Of a stretch of 64,000 nucleotides of DNA, positions 32,446 through 43,452 are shown in pieces. A model generated the notes under the pieces. The model ran no database searches. It was not told where the DNA came from and saw only the letters and a list, made by a program, of their open reading frames with translations. Source of the DNA: Durusdinium trenchii. Its lineage: Eukaryota > Sar > Dinophyceae > Suessiales > Symbiodiniaceae. The stretch covers positions 3,473,533 to 3,537,532 of the forward strand of contig CAXAMN010021361.1 of the NCBI GenBank assembly GCA_963970005.1. Direction: 5' to 3'. The stretch's first letter is position 1. Each line of letters starts with the position of its first letter. A program made the position numbers and the translations under genes.

Positions 32446-32831
32446 CTAGCGTAGGCAAAGTTCTTCAATGGTTCCACGCGTGCAAGGCTTGAACCACTGG
32501 AGGTTCAAACAAATGCTCAAAGGTCCGCTGTAGATCTTGTGAATCCGACCCGGTTCAAAGTACGGCTCCAATGGGGTAGGACCCGTGCTCAACCGCGTGC
32601 ATGCGTTCAGGGGGGGTCTGACGGAGCATGCCGATCGTTCAACCGTGCTCGCTGAAGCAGGTCTTCTCCGGAGGATCCGTGGTTGGCGTTGTGCGGAACC
32701 AACACATGTTGGACTGTTCTTGTTGTTCTGGGGCCCACGGGACAATCCAGTATTATTGATGATTGATGAAACTGTTTGACCTGTTTGAGTTGGTGGCAAA
32801 ACTCATCCACATCCAGGCCATGTGTATACAC
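32446..32831 (-). CDS. Coding region with a frame change at a C7 run
   Basis: The first part reads MYTHGLDVDEFCHQLKQVK and VQHVLVPHNANHGSSGEDLL and closes just past a run of seven C (plus-strand G, 32610-32616). After the run another frame continues with TGPTPLEPYFEPGRIHKIY and LSICLNLQWFKPCTRG. Both have good codon bias. A homopolymer length error or a true one-base change would explain this. The family is unknown. Confidence 0.5.
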
Positions 32832-33027
32832 GTTTGCAGAAAACGCAGCTTGCTGAGCAGCTTGCTGAATTCTTCAATTCCCCAACTTCTCGTTCATGAG
32901 GAAGAAGACCCTCTGCAGGAATGTACTAAAAGAGATGTTTCTCTCACAGTGGCTTTACAATTGGTCAATTGGTCTGTACTCCATTGTATTCCTCGGCTTT
33001 GCCAAAGTCCGATGCTTCAGACTTCAC

Positions 33028-33285
33028 TGTGTGGAAAAAAGTGTCCCTTCCCGAATCCCAAAAGGCCAACTGAATCCCAAAAGGCCAACTGAATCCCAAA
33101 AGGCCAACGGCCAACGGCTGCTGGTTTGCCAAAGCGCTCTCAGCAAGCCCTGCCTGTGGCATGGCAAAAGTCTCGGACCCAAACTGTGGCGAATTGGTTG
33201 CCCCCAGCCACCTGGGCAACCACGGCTGAAGGATCCACGGGGTTGGTAGACGGCAAAGGGTCTGCCGTTCGTCATAGGGGTCACA
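33028..33285 (-). CDS. Internal exon with a 19-bp tandem repeat
   Basis: Eighty-six codons in phase 0 lie between TCAAACAG|TGT and CACACA|GTGAAG. The peptide begins CDPYDERQTLCRLPTPWILQ. It ends with a repeated GF/W-SWPFG-type segment caused by a 19-bp repeat at 33053-33109. Bias is good. The repeat is not a multiple of three, so each copy is read in a different frame. Confidence 0.55.
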
Positions 33286-33687
33286 CTGTTTGAATCTCAA
33301 ATGGACCTAATATATGTTTGAACCATTTGACCGGTTTGCTCGATCCAAAAGGTGTTGCAGTGGGTGAAAAAAAGCATCTTTCATCCATACGGCGGTCCTC
33401 AATAAATGTGACTCACACGGCATGTCCACTGGCCATGCTAGCGTAGCTCAGTCCTGGTTTCCCTCTACACCAACATTGCCCTGATGCCCTTTGCATCCCT
33501 TTGCGGATATATAAAAAGTCGGCCTGAAAGGTGGGTGAGTCTCACTTCATGGTGTGTGGATGTCATTGATGTCATCATCATATGCATTCATGTGCATTCA
33601 TCTATGCATCAATGCAACTACAAATCACCCCTGTATAGCACTTTCAGGATTTCTGCGAGACAAAGACACCGACAGAAACGATCATAC

Positions 33688-33747
33688 CAGATCGCTCGAA
33701 TGCTCGATTGGGCGGGCAAACGACGAAACGATCATGCTGCTTCCGCG
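33688..33747 (-). CDS. Short internal exon, unknown protein
   Basis: Two bases, 19 codons and one base run from GCCCATCAG|CG to GATCTG|GTATGA. The peptide is RKQHDRFVVCPPNRAFERS. Confidence 0.45.
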
Positions 33748-33920
33748 CTGATGGGCCAATGGCCAAATAGCATCAAACAGCAGCAAGGTGACCAACCCTT
33801 TGCTTGCTGAGTCATTCCCACGTCTCTGGTGGGTTAGGGGGTTGAAAACGGTTGAATGGGCTTACACCCCCTGGGCGCTGGACCACCCAAAAAAGCCTTC
33901 CATGGACGACCCATGCCTAC

Positions 33921-34040
33921 CACGGTCCAGTCCACGCTCGGTGGAGAGATGGTCACTGAGCTCGCGGCGCCGGAGAAGATGGTCTTCTCATTGGTCTTGG
34001 TGCGGAATAGAAGCTTCTCGATGGTGTGGTCCACCTTGAC
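33921..34040 (-). CDS. Internal exon, beta-rich unknown protein
   Basis: A pyrimidine-rich acceptor (CTTCTTTGTTCCGGCGAG|GTC) and an ACCGTG|GTAGGC donor enclose exactly 40 codons in phase 0. The peptide is VKVDHTIEKLLFRTKTNEKT, then IFSGAASSVTISPPSVDW. The frame is open upstream (GSVEFLLCSGE), so an earlier acceptor is possible. Confidence 0.65.
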
Positions 34041-34329
34041 CTCGCCGGAACAAAGAAGGAACTCAACGGAGCCCAAGTGGGCTCAGTGGTTAGGATACTT
34101 ATTAGCTAAGGATTTTACACTGCAAAACCAGCCTCAATCATGTTTAAAATGGTCGAACCGGAGGCTATCAGTCGGGCCGAGTCGATCCCTCAACACTCCG
34201 CACCTGAGAAAAAACCGCAACCGGTGTTTCTTGGTCCACCGGAAAGCGAGACGACGCCCTCTGCTTCCTTCGGCCCCCCCCATGCCATCTCCCCCTTCGA
34301 GCCCACACCAGGGGCGACTCAGCCAAGCT

Positions 34330-34700
34330 CTTAGCTCTTGCCGCACTCGAACCCATCAAGCTAGCCATCGACCCCTCATCGCAATCATGATATCGGTAGC
34401 TGCTTCCTGGGTCACCTGGTTGGACAATGAACCTAGGTTTCCGCCCCCGGACAGGAAGCTGTCGCCAACCATACCCTCCGTTAATCCGCAGTGATCCGCA
34501 ATGAAATTGGGGGAAGGTATGTCACACTGCACCCCCAAAAAGAAGAGCAGGAACCCGAACCAATCCACAAGTCGACCGACCCTGACCGACCCGCATAGAT
34601 CGTCGGAACGGCGTCGCTCTCCCACCTTGAGCTTCTCCAGCGAAAATGCTGGAGTCTTGGCTGGCTTGAAGGGCCAGGCCTCCGCAGATCGACTCATATC
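34330..34700 (-). CDS. Two or three coding-like segments, limits unclear
   Basis: A segment AEAWPFKPAKTPAFSLEKLK ends at a good CTCAAG|GTGGGA donor near 34632. A second reads SFLSGGGNLGSLSNQVTQEA with TDIMIAMRGRW near 34400-34480. Between them is a plausible acceptor, TTCTTTTTGGGGGTGCAG. A Pro-rich plus-strand frame at 34140-34332 also has good bias and confuses the picture. Confidence 0.4.
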
Positions 34701-34784
34701 GACCAAGAGCACAGGGAGGATCGTGCATGATCGTGCCATGGTGCGGGGATTCAGTTTTTTCTCGGGATGTCTTGGGAGAGTATC

Positions 34785-35060
34785 TCAACAGTTGCTGCTG
34801 AATTGGACTCTTTCAAACCAGGCGGCTAACTTGGGGGGGCGGATCCTGCCAAGGTTTTGTGCTATTTTGGGATCTCTCGTGAACTCATTTAATCGGTGGA
34901 CATTGAAGGTTTGCTGCTTCTTAATTAAGATCTTCTTAACTGTGGATTTCTCTGAGGATGTGTGTCTGTTCATCTGCATGGGGCCTTCCGCACAGACCCT
35001 CTCAGTACTTCTCCAGTTGCTGCAAAACTCAACAAAATCTGAGGCTCGTAGGATAGTGGT
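34785..35060 (-). CDS. Probable long exon, unknown protein
   Basis: A frame of about 90 codons reads ASDFVEFCSNWRSTERVCAE, then SEKSTVKKILIKKQQTFN and FTRDPKIAQNLGRIRPPK, and stops at 34785. It is protein-like, with charged and aromatic residues in balance. Codon bias is lower than in neighbours. A long plus-strand frame over the same bases is judged a shadow. Confidence 0.4.
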   Translation of the reverse strand, partial: TTILRASDFVEFCSNWRSTERVCAEGPMQMNRHTSSEKSTVKKILIKKQQTFNVHRLNEFTRDPKIAQNLGRIRPPKLAAWFERVQFSSNC

Positions 35061-35365
35061 TTGACCTGATTGGACATGATTGACCTTTCCGTTCAATCAA
35101 TCCTCATGCAACTTGCATGTAGAGCACTCGAGAGTATGTTTGTGTGCAGCACGTGGGAGTCTTTCACTCACCAATACATCCAAGCAGTCGTAGACTCGTA
35201 GACTGCATTCCTCCCAGTCAAGTCTTAGTCTTAGACTCGACTGGATCCCCTTTCTATTCATCCTTGATTGCGACAGAGAAGTAGTAGCTTCCGCTTCAGC
35301 AAGAGGGTTTTCGCCGATGCTCTACTTCTAGAATTCAGTGACTTCCTGTGATTCGACGGCCGTAC

Positions 35366-35472
35366 GTCCACGACGGACCAACCGACGAGGACGAACATCG
35401 TCGGTCCTGTTGATCCGCCGCTGCCACGACGAGCGTGCAAAGCCACAAGAGAATGCGGTGCGCCATTGACAC
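35366..35472 (-). CDS. Possible first exon with signal peptide
   Basis: An ATG at 35464-35466 starts MAHRILLWLCTLVVAAADQQ, which fits a secretory signal peptide: a basic n-region, a hydrophobic core and small residues before the likely cleavage. Six bases upstream is an AG after CTCATTCTCTCCGTGTCCTT, a good cis- or trans-splice acceptor. A GTACGG donor closes the exon. The stop-free frame extends further upstream, so internal status cannot be excluded. This may be the 5' end of the minus gene lying to its left. Confidence 0.45.
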
Positions 35473-35479
35473 CTCGAAG

Positions 35480-36600
35480 GACACGGAGAGAATGAGAGTG
35501 GCCCGTGGCTGATTGTTGAAAAAAACCAAAAGAACTTCAAATTTGCATGAAAGAAAGGCGCAGGCGAATGAAGGCGACGGCACGCTTTTGGCTGCGCGCA
35601 TGCGCACTCACAGCTCTGAGAAAAGGCTCTTCTCTGGAGATTCAGCAGCCAGGGTGGTCAGCGGTGCTGCACAAGCCAACCTTGCTGTACAACCTGGATC
35701 GTCTTCAAATCTTCAAACCATTCAGGGTTGGATAACATCAAAACCAATCAACATGACCAGTCCATCTTTTCCACTTCCTTTCATCCAACATCATCCAACT
35801 GGCTCAACCAGTGTCTTTCAGCTCTTCCAGCGCCCTGATCTTCAGGGTACCGCGCTTACGCCCCGCTTCACAACGCCCCGCTTCACAAAGCCGGGGCCCG
35901 GGGCACCGGAGTTGGCCTGGCTTCGCTGAGAGTCGCCGCGAGAGGACACAGATGTTTTCCGTTCGTTTCTCCATACCACTACCCGAAATGGCTAAACAGG
36001 TGAATTTTATACTAGTGTTTTGTATTGTGGAAATGGTGTGTGCAAACATGACCAGCAATACCAATACATAGAAATACCATCCAAGACCCCTCCAGTTCCC
36101 GGCGGCCTAAAAGCATTCCACCGGAAGAAACTCGAGCTTCAAGGCCTCCTGGCTCGCCGGTGAAGAACCGGGCCCGGTGACCCAAAACGCGAACCGGTTC
36201 AAGAGCAACATCAGCTGTGAACTGACTTGTTGAAACAAATCGTGTTACAGTGTTGTGTTGAACAAACTTGTTGATCTTTGATGATCTTTGGCGCTGAACA
36301 GTCTTGTTGACCATGCTTCTGATTGAAACAAGTGAGGTCAGCTCTCAAGCAAAACAACAAGGCTATGTCGGCTATGTCTAAAAAGGAATATCTAAAGCCC
36401 CTGAAGCTGTACCCTCAACGCTTGCTAAATGCTTCATCCGACTACATAACCAAATGGAGCCTGCAACTGCGGAACCCTTCCTCTATCAATCTGCCTATGC
36501 AGGGTTTGCCCAGTTCAGAAGCTTGAAGACTTCTGCATTGACACTTTCAAACACACCAAATCAAATGACAGCAAAACGCCACATGTGAAGCTCTTGTGAT
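35480..36600. other. No gene seen
   Basis: No convincing exon was found on either strand. A short CCCCGCTTCACAA duplication lies near 35860-35890. Confidence 0.35.
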
Positions 36601-36639
36601 TAATGTTAACATCTCATTAGTAACCCCCCTATAATTTCT

Positions 36640-37200
36640 TCTTTTTTTTTGGGGGGGGGGGGTAGGTCAAAACTCTCACCCTCAATAGAAAACCTCCAGG
36701 CCATTTGGCAGAGGGGATTTGGCAGAGGGTCTTTCATTAGGAGATATTAAAGTGAAAGGGAAAGCACAAGATAACTAACAGGCCAGCAGGGCTGCAGGGG
36801 GGTTGATTATTGTAGGTTGGTTTATAATTGCAGGGGGTAGGAGTCTAAGCGAGTCTAAGGGGGTACCCTTTGAACATAACTTTTTTGTTTTTGTTTGATA
36901 GGGTTTGCATAAAGACACCTAAAGCTTTTGGCTAGCGGCTAGCCAAAGTTTTTGGAAACCTGATGGGCAAAGATTAAAAAAAAAAAAAAACGATTCCACA
37001 AAAGAACAAAAAGTCAAGGAACAGGAGCATGACAAAGATAGGAGAAAAATAGAAGTAAAAGGGAAAGCACAGGATAACTAACAATCCAGCAGGGCTGCAG
37101 GGAGGAAGCATTCCGAAGGCAAATTGGGATCTGAGATAAAAAAAAGCTGATTATTATTGCCTCAGGTTTATTTTAATTGATTTGTCAATGTTTTCTGTTT
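36640..37200 (+). repeat. AT-rich block with diverged internal duplication
   Basis: A segment starting at 36738 recurs at 37039, about 301 bp away, with a shared core GGGAAAGCACAAGATAACTA and CCAGCAGGGCTGCAGGG, then a TTGATTATTG-type continuation. The block begins with a T/G homopolymer pair and includes a run of 15 A. It is non-coding and may be an old inserted element. Confidence 0.75.
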
Positions 37201-37419
37201 TTAAATCCATTTCGGGGTCTGGATGTTGGAGCAATTAAAAGTAGTATTGCAAATCCTGGCAGGCCAAAAAGCAAATGACTATTGTCTCATGGTTCATTAA
37301 TGACATGTTACAGTAACATATGTTAACATTGCAGCAAGTCGAAGCAACGGTGGAAGGAAAAGGAGCGGATGAGAAGAAATGCAGCTGATGAGCAGAGATG
37401 AGAAGCAAAATGGTGTCAA

Positions 37420-37580
37420 TGTGAGTGGAGTGGAGTGTGGAGTGTGGAGAGTGGAGCGGAGTGGAGTGAGTCAGCGATTGTGAGTGAGTGTAAGTTGTGT
37501 GTAAGACTGAGTTGAATGCATGTGAGTGAGTGTAAGTGGGTGAGCGAGTGCAAGTGAATGGGTGCAAGTGAGTGAGTGTC
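37420..37580 (+). repeat. GAGTG/GTGAGTGTAA degenerate tandem array
   Basis: GTGGAGTGTGGAGTG units pass into GAGTGAGTGTAAGT-type units over about 160 bp. On the other strand it reads as a His/Ser/Leu-rich repeat with no coding support. Confidence 0.85.
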
Positions 37581-37642
37581 AGAGAAATGAAAGGAAAGGC
37601 TGCTCATGGTAGAAGCACGCAACATCACCCGAAACAATACAC

Positions 37643-37819
37643 GAGGTGGTCTCCAAATGGAACGTCCTCATGTGGAACAGGCGCAATCTCCAGCAGCTGC
37701 CCGCTCCGCAGGCGCCGCGGGCAGACCAAGGTGCAGCCGTTGTGGTCTAAGACAACACCATCTTCAGCCCAAGTCATCGCCTCATATCGGCTTCTTGGAA
37801 CAAGACAGCGAGGGACCAT
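37643..37819 (-). CDS. Exon, possibly first coding exon
   Basis: An ideal acceptor (CATTTGCTCTTAG|ATG) is followed directly by ATG and 59 codons to CACCTC|GTGTAT. The peptide reads MVPRCLVPRSRYEAMTWAED, then GVVLDHNGCTLVCPRRLRSG and LLEIAPVPHEDVPFGDHL. Bias is strong. ATG at the splice point could mean a trans-spliced start or be chance. Function is unknown. Confidence 0.65.
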
Positions 37820-38125
37820 CTAAGAGCAAATGATGATGGATGGGCCTGCTATCAGCTATCCAACTTGGACGTGAAAAGTCTGAAGTACATAGATAATTCG
37901 TGACACCAAATCCCCTTGTGAAGTGCATCTCCAATCTGATTCAATTCTGGAGCCGTTGGTGAAGTAAAATGATCAGTTTTGCAGCCGCATCTGCGTAGTT
38001 AAGCTGTCGCATAGATTCACCTGAGTCAGCCCTTTTCTCGGATAGGAAGTTGTGTCTGTACCAGCAATACTCATTTTCACGTCCCTTCTGACGGAATGTA
38101 CACTAAGCGATTTACTTGCCTGTCC

Positions 38126-38390
38126 TTAGATTCGCCGGCTATATAGGAAATCATTCTCTAATCCCTGGGCCGTTCGGAAGAAACGAGCCAAGTCCTCTTC
38201 CTTTTCGCTTCGGGCCCAGATTCTTGGGGCTGAAACCGAACGGGGCGATTCTTGGGTGAAACCACTGAGTGAACTGGGCTGAAAACCCCGTGGACTGTTC
38301 CGAAGCGACGCTGGCTGCGGACGCTGGTTGCGAAGGGTGTAACGAAGAGAAAATGGATGTTGTTTCAACAACTTCATAACGACGGGTGTC
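38126..38390 (-). CDS. Probable terminal exon, unknown protein
   Basis: The frame reads YTLRNQRPQPASLRNSPRGF, then SGFTQESPRSVSAPRIWAR and EEDLARFFRTAQGLENDFLY, and ends with TAA at 38126. Codon bias is strong to the stop, which suits a C-terminus. The 5' limit is approximate. It would end the gene to the right and precede the possible start at 37819. Confidence 0.5.
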
Positions 38391-38762
38391 AAAATGGAGA
38401 TGTTCAACGGTGCATCTCAAATAAAATCTTTTTTTAAGCATGGAGCTCTAGAAATGGATTTCTGGTCATGTCTTTTTGGATGAAGGCATGCAGGCGGATA
38501 TTTGACTGTCTAAAATCAATCCAAGGTCTGGCATGGTCTGCTCCCACCATGGAAACACCAGCGGAACTCCCTGGTTAGAAGAAAGCCTCATGCAAAACCA
38601 TCCGCAAAGATCCGTAAAACATCTCTTTCATGGGATGTGACTCTTTAATACCCTCCATCATCCTTCCGAAGGTGCCTTTTGGACGCAAAAAGTTACCCTT
38701 CCTGAGTCCACCAGCCTGCTCCCCAGTCTATCAGCTGAACCAAGACTCGTCGCCAAACTCAC

Positions 38763-38813
38763 TCCTCCTGGCCTTCAGCCCGTCGCCGATGCGTTGCAAG
38801 AGCTGGCCATTGC
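38763..38813 (-). CDS. Short internal exon, unknown protein
   Basis: Two bases, 16 codons and one base lie between CGTTTTCCACAG|GC and AGGA|GTGAGT. The peptide is NGQLLQRIGDGLKARR. Both splice sites are near consensus. Confidence 0.55.
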
Positions 38814-39850
38814 CTGTGGAAAACGGTCTGCACCGCGGACCGTGGGTGAAGTGCAGTCATGAAACGAGGATAAACCAGGGATGTGGTCGACCAAACAAAC
38901 CACAATCCGACTACTTTACTCAACCCCCAAATACGGCGATGTGGGAGCTAGCGAGTGATTTTGTTTAGGTTGGTTTGTTCTCGACCTGCTCGTGGTTCAG
39001 CAAAAAGCTTGTGCAAATTAAAGATTAATGGGGTAGGGAGAAGACTTGGGGACATGATCCACACTCGTTTGCTGCATGGTCATTCCACTTTACATCTGCG
39101 CCGTGTAACACGGTCAGCGAGTTGTGTGATGGTCAACGAGCTTGAACTTGACAGTGAAACAAGTGGGGTTGAAAAAGGTTCTGAAAGTTTTGGCTACCGC
39201 TCCAGGTGGCGCAAAGGAACATGTTAAACAAGGCCAGTTTGGTGGAACCGGATGGAAACGAACAGCCCCAACTGACACTCACCAACTGTTTTTGACCATG
39301 TCTTATGTGCGCTGCTATGCTATGCAGAAATCAAAACTTGAAATAGGGTGTAGTTGATGAAACCCGTACAAAGGGAACCAAGTTGAGCACTAGGTCGATC
39401 TGTCACACAATCTGCACTGAGGTCATAGCGTTTCTATTCCGCATCAAGGCTATGGTCCAGCCGCCACAAGCAAGCGCAGCTACTATGGTTCAATTGGTGT
39501 GTCTCAAGAACTGGCACTGTAGCCTCAACGGTTGCCTTCACAAAAAGCGTGCATTCACTTGCAAAGGACACACATATTCCATGCAGCCAAAAAGGCACCT
39601 GATTCCCAACCGAGCCAACTGCCTCCTCTGATTGGATCTGCTTTCAGCAGGGTGATCCGACCAACTACTCGAGTTCCGTCTCGATGACAACTACTAAGCT
39701 CAGTAGTCCCAACTACTCCCGACGACTGCGAGATACGCCGACACCTCATCCTACCGAGAATACAGTCTTCCTGTTGCTACCGAGAATAGAGGTCGGCCAT
39801 TTTATTATCATTTATTATCAAAATATATAAAAATAGTCCATCTGAAAAAC

Positions 39851-39983
39851 GTGGTCGACCACACACAGATTGTCGATGGTCGCTACAATAGCAACACCCG
39901 GGGGATGATGCGTGTCTCCGCGTGGCGACACCGAGACACACATCGAACGGATCCCATAGCGGCAGCTGTGCTCGTCGCCGATC
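39851..39983 (-). CDS. Internal exon, possible beta-propeller-like repeat
   Basis: One base plus 44 codons run from CGCACCACAG|G to GACCAC|GTTTTT, with very strong bias. The peptide IGDEHSCRYGIRSMCVSVSP continues RGDTHHPPGVAIVATIDNLC. The G-x-x-S-M-x-V-S-P-x-G pattern recalls a propeller blade, but this is weak. A competing frame has poorer bias. Confidence 0.5.
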
Positions 39984-40857
39984 CTGTGGTGCGTGGAGCA
40001 ATTGGAGTGACCCAAAATGGAGTGAGGCCGGATCCCATGGATTTGTTCCAATCCTCCTCATGCAATATGTCAATGTGGGTGTCTCCAAAGCGGCATCACT
40101 GTAGACTCTAGACTTGCTTGTCTAAGGCTGAGTCTTAAGGTTGTTGGGGAAATCCGTAGAGGCTGAAGCTTTCCATTGACCTTGAATGGGCATTTCAAGG
40201 CTGCATTGGGCCTGATTGTACTGCAAAGTAGGCGTCTCATCCTCAACACCCTGACACAACCTTACACTTGTGGGTCAAAACAAAACCCAGCGCATCCCAA
40301 AAAGGTTTGGATAGATTGTCCGCATATAATTTTTGCAAGCAAGAGGTGCCATAAATCCACTACAGTCTTCCTTGCAACTGAACCATGACAACCCATCTCT
40401 GGTGTAGCTCAACAAACGCCCGATTGACACTCAACAGGTCGGGACCCACACCCGGGTGAGATCAAGAACTGTCAGACCAAGTGTCTGATGCAATTGCCAA
40501 AGCTGGTTGGGCCGATTGGCAGGCAATCGTTTCCTTAGATCAAACACAAGTACTTTGTAGATTCGTAGTAGCATATCATATGGTTCACAGCTGCGCCTTG
40601 TGTTCAACCCACCAGGCAATAGTTGATGACTCGATCAGGTTTCAAGGGTGAACAAAAAACGAGAAGAGAACCCTACTCTTGGGAAAGTAAGGTTGCCTCA
40701 AGGTACCTCACATGGCGGCCCGGGGTGATGTGCATCAGAAGAGACATTCTCTTGGACAACGTACTGTAGTTCTGTGGTTCTACATGTCAACGAGTAAGCT
40801 GCAGTGAGCTATCGAAGTCGTTCTGAAAACATATGGCCTTCGGTGGGCCCAGACCTC

Positions 40858-41110
40858 TCAAACGGCCTGAATGGCCTGTTCCGGTGTAGCAACCGGTACT
40901 GACCGGTCCGTCGTTAACCAGCAGCGTTCACCAACTTCCAATTCGGTCACCCAAACGTCCCTCCAAAGCATCTCTGTCGCTGGACATCTGTCGATCATCG
41001 GGATAAGCTGATAAGCAGAAGACCAATTGCAGCCTCCGTCCGTTCCTGTGGCGAAGTCCCAGTCCATACCAGTCCGCCACAGACCACTTCTCCTCCCCTC
41101 AACAGGACGC
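40858..41110 (-). CDS. Exon, unknown protein, ends at TGA
   Basis: The frame reads GMDWDFATGTDGGCNWSSAY, then QLIPMIDRCPATEMLWRDVW and VTELEVGERCWLTTDRS, and stops at 40858. The segment VTELEVGERCWLT faintly resembles the core strand of FKBP-type prolyl isomerases, but the rest does not, so no family is called. The acceptor is not fixed. Confidence 0.5.
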
Positions 41111-41197
41111 GGCCCGTCTTCCGAGGTTCCAGAGGAAAACGGTCTCTTGTGCAGGGTCCTCAGCATCCAAATCCAGGACCAAGTCTTGGCCGGTCAC

Positions 41198-41316
41198 CTG
41201 CAGGTAGCCCACCTCATCCAACGGGGCATGGAGTCGCTGTCTCAGCGGAGTCGATGGTGTCCTGCCGGTGTCCAACAAGTCCTGACATTCGAACGAATTC
41301 ATCGAACGACCCAGCG
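41198..41316 (-). CDS. Internal exon, unknown protein
   Basis: A near-ideal acceptor (TTTGTTCCATTCCAG|CG) and a CTGCAG|GTGACC donor enclose two bases plus 39 codons. The peptide is LGRSMNSFECQDLLDTGRTP, then STPLRQRLHAPLDEVGYLQ. The frame continues open past the donor as VTGQDLVLDLDAEDPAQETV, also well biased, so the exon may extend to about 41105. Confidence 0.6.
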
Positions 41317-41469
41317 CTGGAATGGAACAAATCTGGCACAGCGACCTTTGAAGGGTCCATCCTCTCACCTGGAACGAGAGCCATACCATCAGTGCTTCGT
41401 GTAGATAGAGCTGAGCGAATCCAACTATGATTCAATTTCAGGCACCCAGTCCAATGCTCGAATTCCACG

Positions 41470-43440
41470 CCCTTCGAGCAGCTGAGCTGAATTTACAGTA
41501 AAGTCTATGGAGCACGGTTGCATCAATTTGATCACACACGCACACACTCTCTCTTACACACTCTTAGCAACTGCCTCCTGCCAGGGGGTAACTGGGATTT
41601 CCCCTCCGTCCAGGCTCACCGTGGCGGGCATGGTTGCAGGCGGGTCCACAGCGGCAGCGGGAGGGGCCATGACTGCAGGAGGTTCAACCTTGGTGATTAG
41701 AATGGGAATCGAATTCAGACCTATCCTGTAAAGATCAATACTCTTGGGTTTGTTGTGTTTCTTTTTGGTTCCGGACATTCATGCGTGCAGAGGTCAGGGG
41801 GAAACACTCACAACTGATCACTGATCACCAATGCCTTTGTTCCAAGAACATCCAGTGACAGGAGGTGCAGGACCTCTGCACCTCACGACCTGATTGGTCG
41901 GTCGACGCATCGACCTTCAACAACCGGCCACGTCAGCGATCGGAAAGGTCCTCGGCCTGGCATTCTGCTGGTGCCCAGAGGCAGCTACATGCTGGTACAT
42001 GCCGTCCGGAATCCCCTCTGCGCCGGTCCATCGGGTTCCCAACAGCTTGGTTTATGTAATTGAGACCGGCCGGAAATGATGTGCAAGAGATACAGTAGAT
42101 AATGAGACTGATCCCCCAGAAGGGGCAGGGCTATGCCTTCAGAGACGATGATGGAATGGGTTAAACATGGTTGAACCATTTAACCTCGCTACAGGTGAGT
42201 TTCATTTGTTTCTTTTTACGGTGCATACAATCTAAGTTAGGACTTTTGTCCACGAACTGCATGACACAGGAGCCGGCACATGGAAATCGAAGAGGTTGGC
42301 CGTCCGCTTCAAATCAAACGCGGCATTGGAGAACATCACCTCGGGAGTTAGATCTTGTTATTTCATGTTTTTTTTTTTGGAATGGTCGCCAGTAGTCACT
42401 TATGGTCGTCACTTCTTGGTCACTTCTTGGAGTCACTTATTGTAATATATATATATTATTATGCCATGCAGCAATGAATCATTGATGGTTTCATACTGGT
42501 TCAATTCGATCCAGCCATCAGTTGAATGTTATTTTGTGGAAAAAACTTACCATGACTTGGAACTCAATGGACAGTGGATGCTGTGTGTAAGGAGGCACCC
42601 CCAAATTTAACCCACCACATTACCATCAAAGCACGAAACATGTTATACACCTGCATGGAGATAGCTATCTTTCAGTTGAATTCCAACGTGTATAGATAGA
42701 TACCTTTACTTACCCACCATGTGGCACACTACAAAGCAGCTCAGGCACCTCCAGGTCAGCGCCAAAACTCAAATTCTTGCGGCCGACCTGCCACGTGACA
42801 ATCGACCCGCAAACGTGGATGAAACAAACCTGGAGACAGCGGTTCTGTTGCAAATGTTTGTATGTTTGCTCTTGTTTTTGTTCTTACCGTCATGAACTGA
42901 AGTGTTTCTTCTCCCTTTTCCATCGTTGTTTTGTTTTTGTTGTGCTTCGTAGAACTCAATGTGCCGCAGGTTCAGCCCCCCCCAAACCGGTGATCTTTGT
43001 CCGGCTCAGAACACCTGGGCAACAACCATTAGCGATCCACGCAACATTGGGCTTTGAAGAGGACACAACATCTTCGACACAACATCGCCATGTTAAATGA
43101 ATCCATCGAACAAAAAGCTGTCCCTATGCTGTTCAACTGCTTTTCTGATCTTTTCTGCCATGGGTTTGACAGACCGTCATCATCCGTCATCACACGCCAA
43201 TTTAAAGGCAGCAGCTACCCCCGCTGCTTCGTGGAACACCTGCGGCTCTGCGTGGAAACACTCCTAAGTGACCAGGATGTGATTCCCCACCCGACCCGAA
43301 GAAAACACCCGACACCGCATCAGGACCGAAGTCAACCCATCATGTGACTCACATGTGACCCCTGAGGTTTCACCGACTCCGAGAAATATATAAATCATTA
43401 TAAATCACTCCATCCATCAAGTTCTCATCTCCATCCTCCA
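41470..43440. other. No confident gene
   Basis: A minus frame ECFHAEPQVFHEAAGVAAAF near 43220-43290 follows a fair acceptor. Nothing else with usable splice sites was found. An imperfect palindrome lies at 42159-42185. Confidence 0.3.
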
Positions 43441-43452
43441 TCCGCCGATGAC

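Noticed and set aside
34080-34130. tRNA-like string GGGCTCAGTGGTTAGGATAC
   Set aside because: It resembles an A box, but the D-stem does not pair, no B box lies at the right distance and no cloverleaf can be drawn.
33856-34494. 212-codon plus-strand open frame
   Set aside because: It is antisense to the clear exon at 33921-34040 and its composition shifts along its length.
40858-40990. FKBP-like strand VTELEVGERCWLT
   Set aside because: One strand only. The active-site residues of prolyl isomerases are not visible around it.
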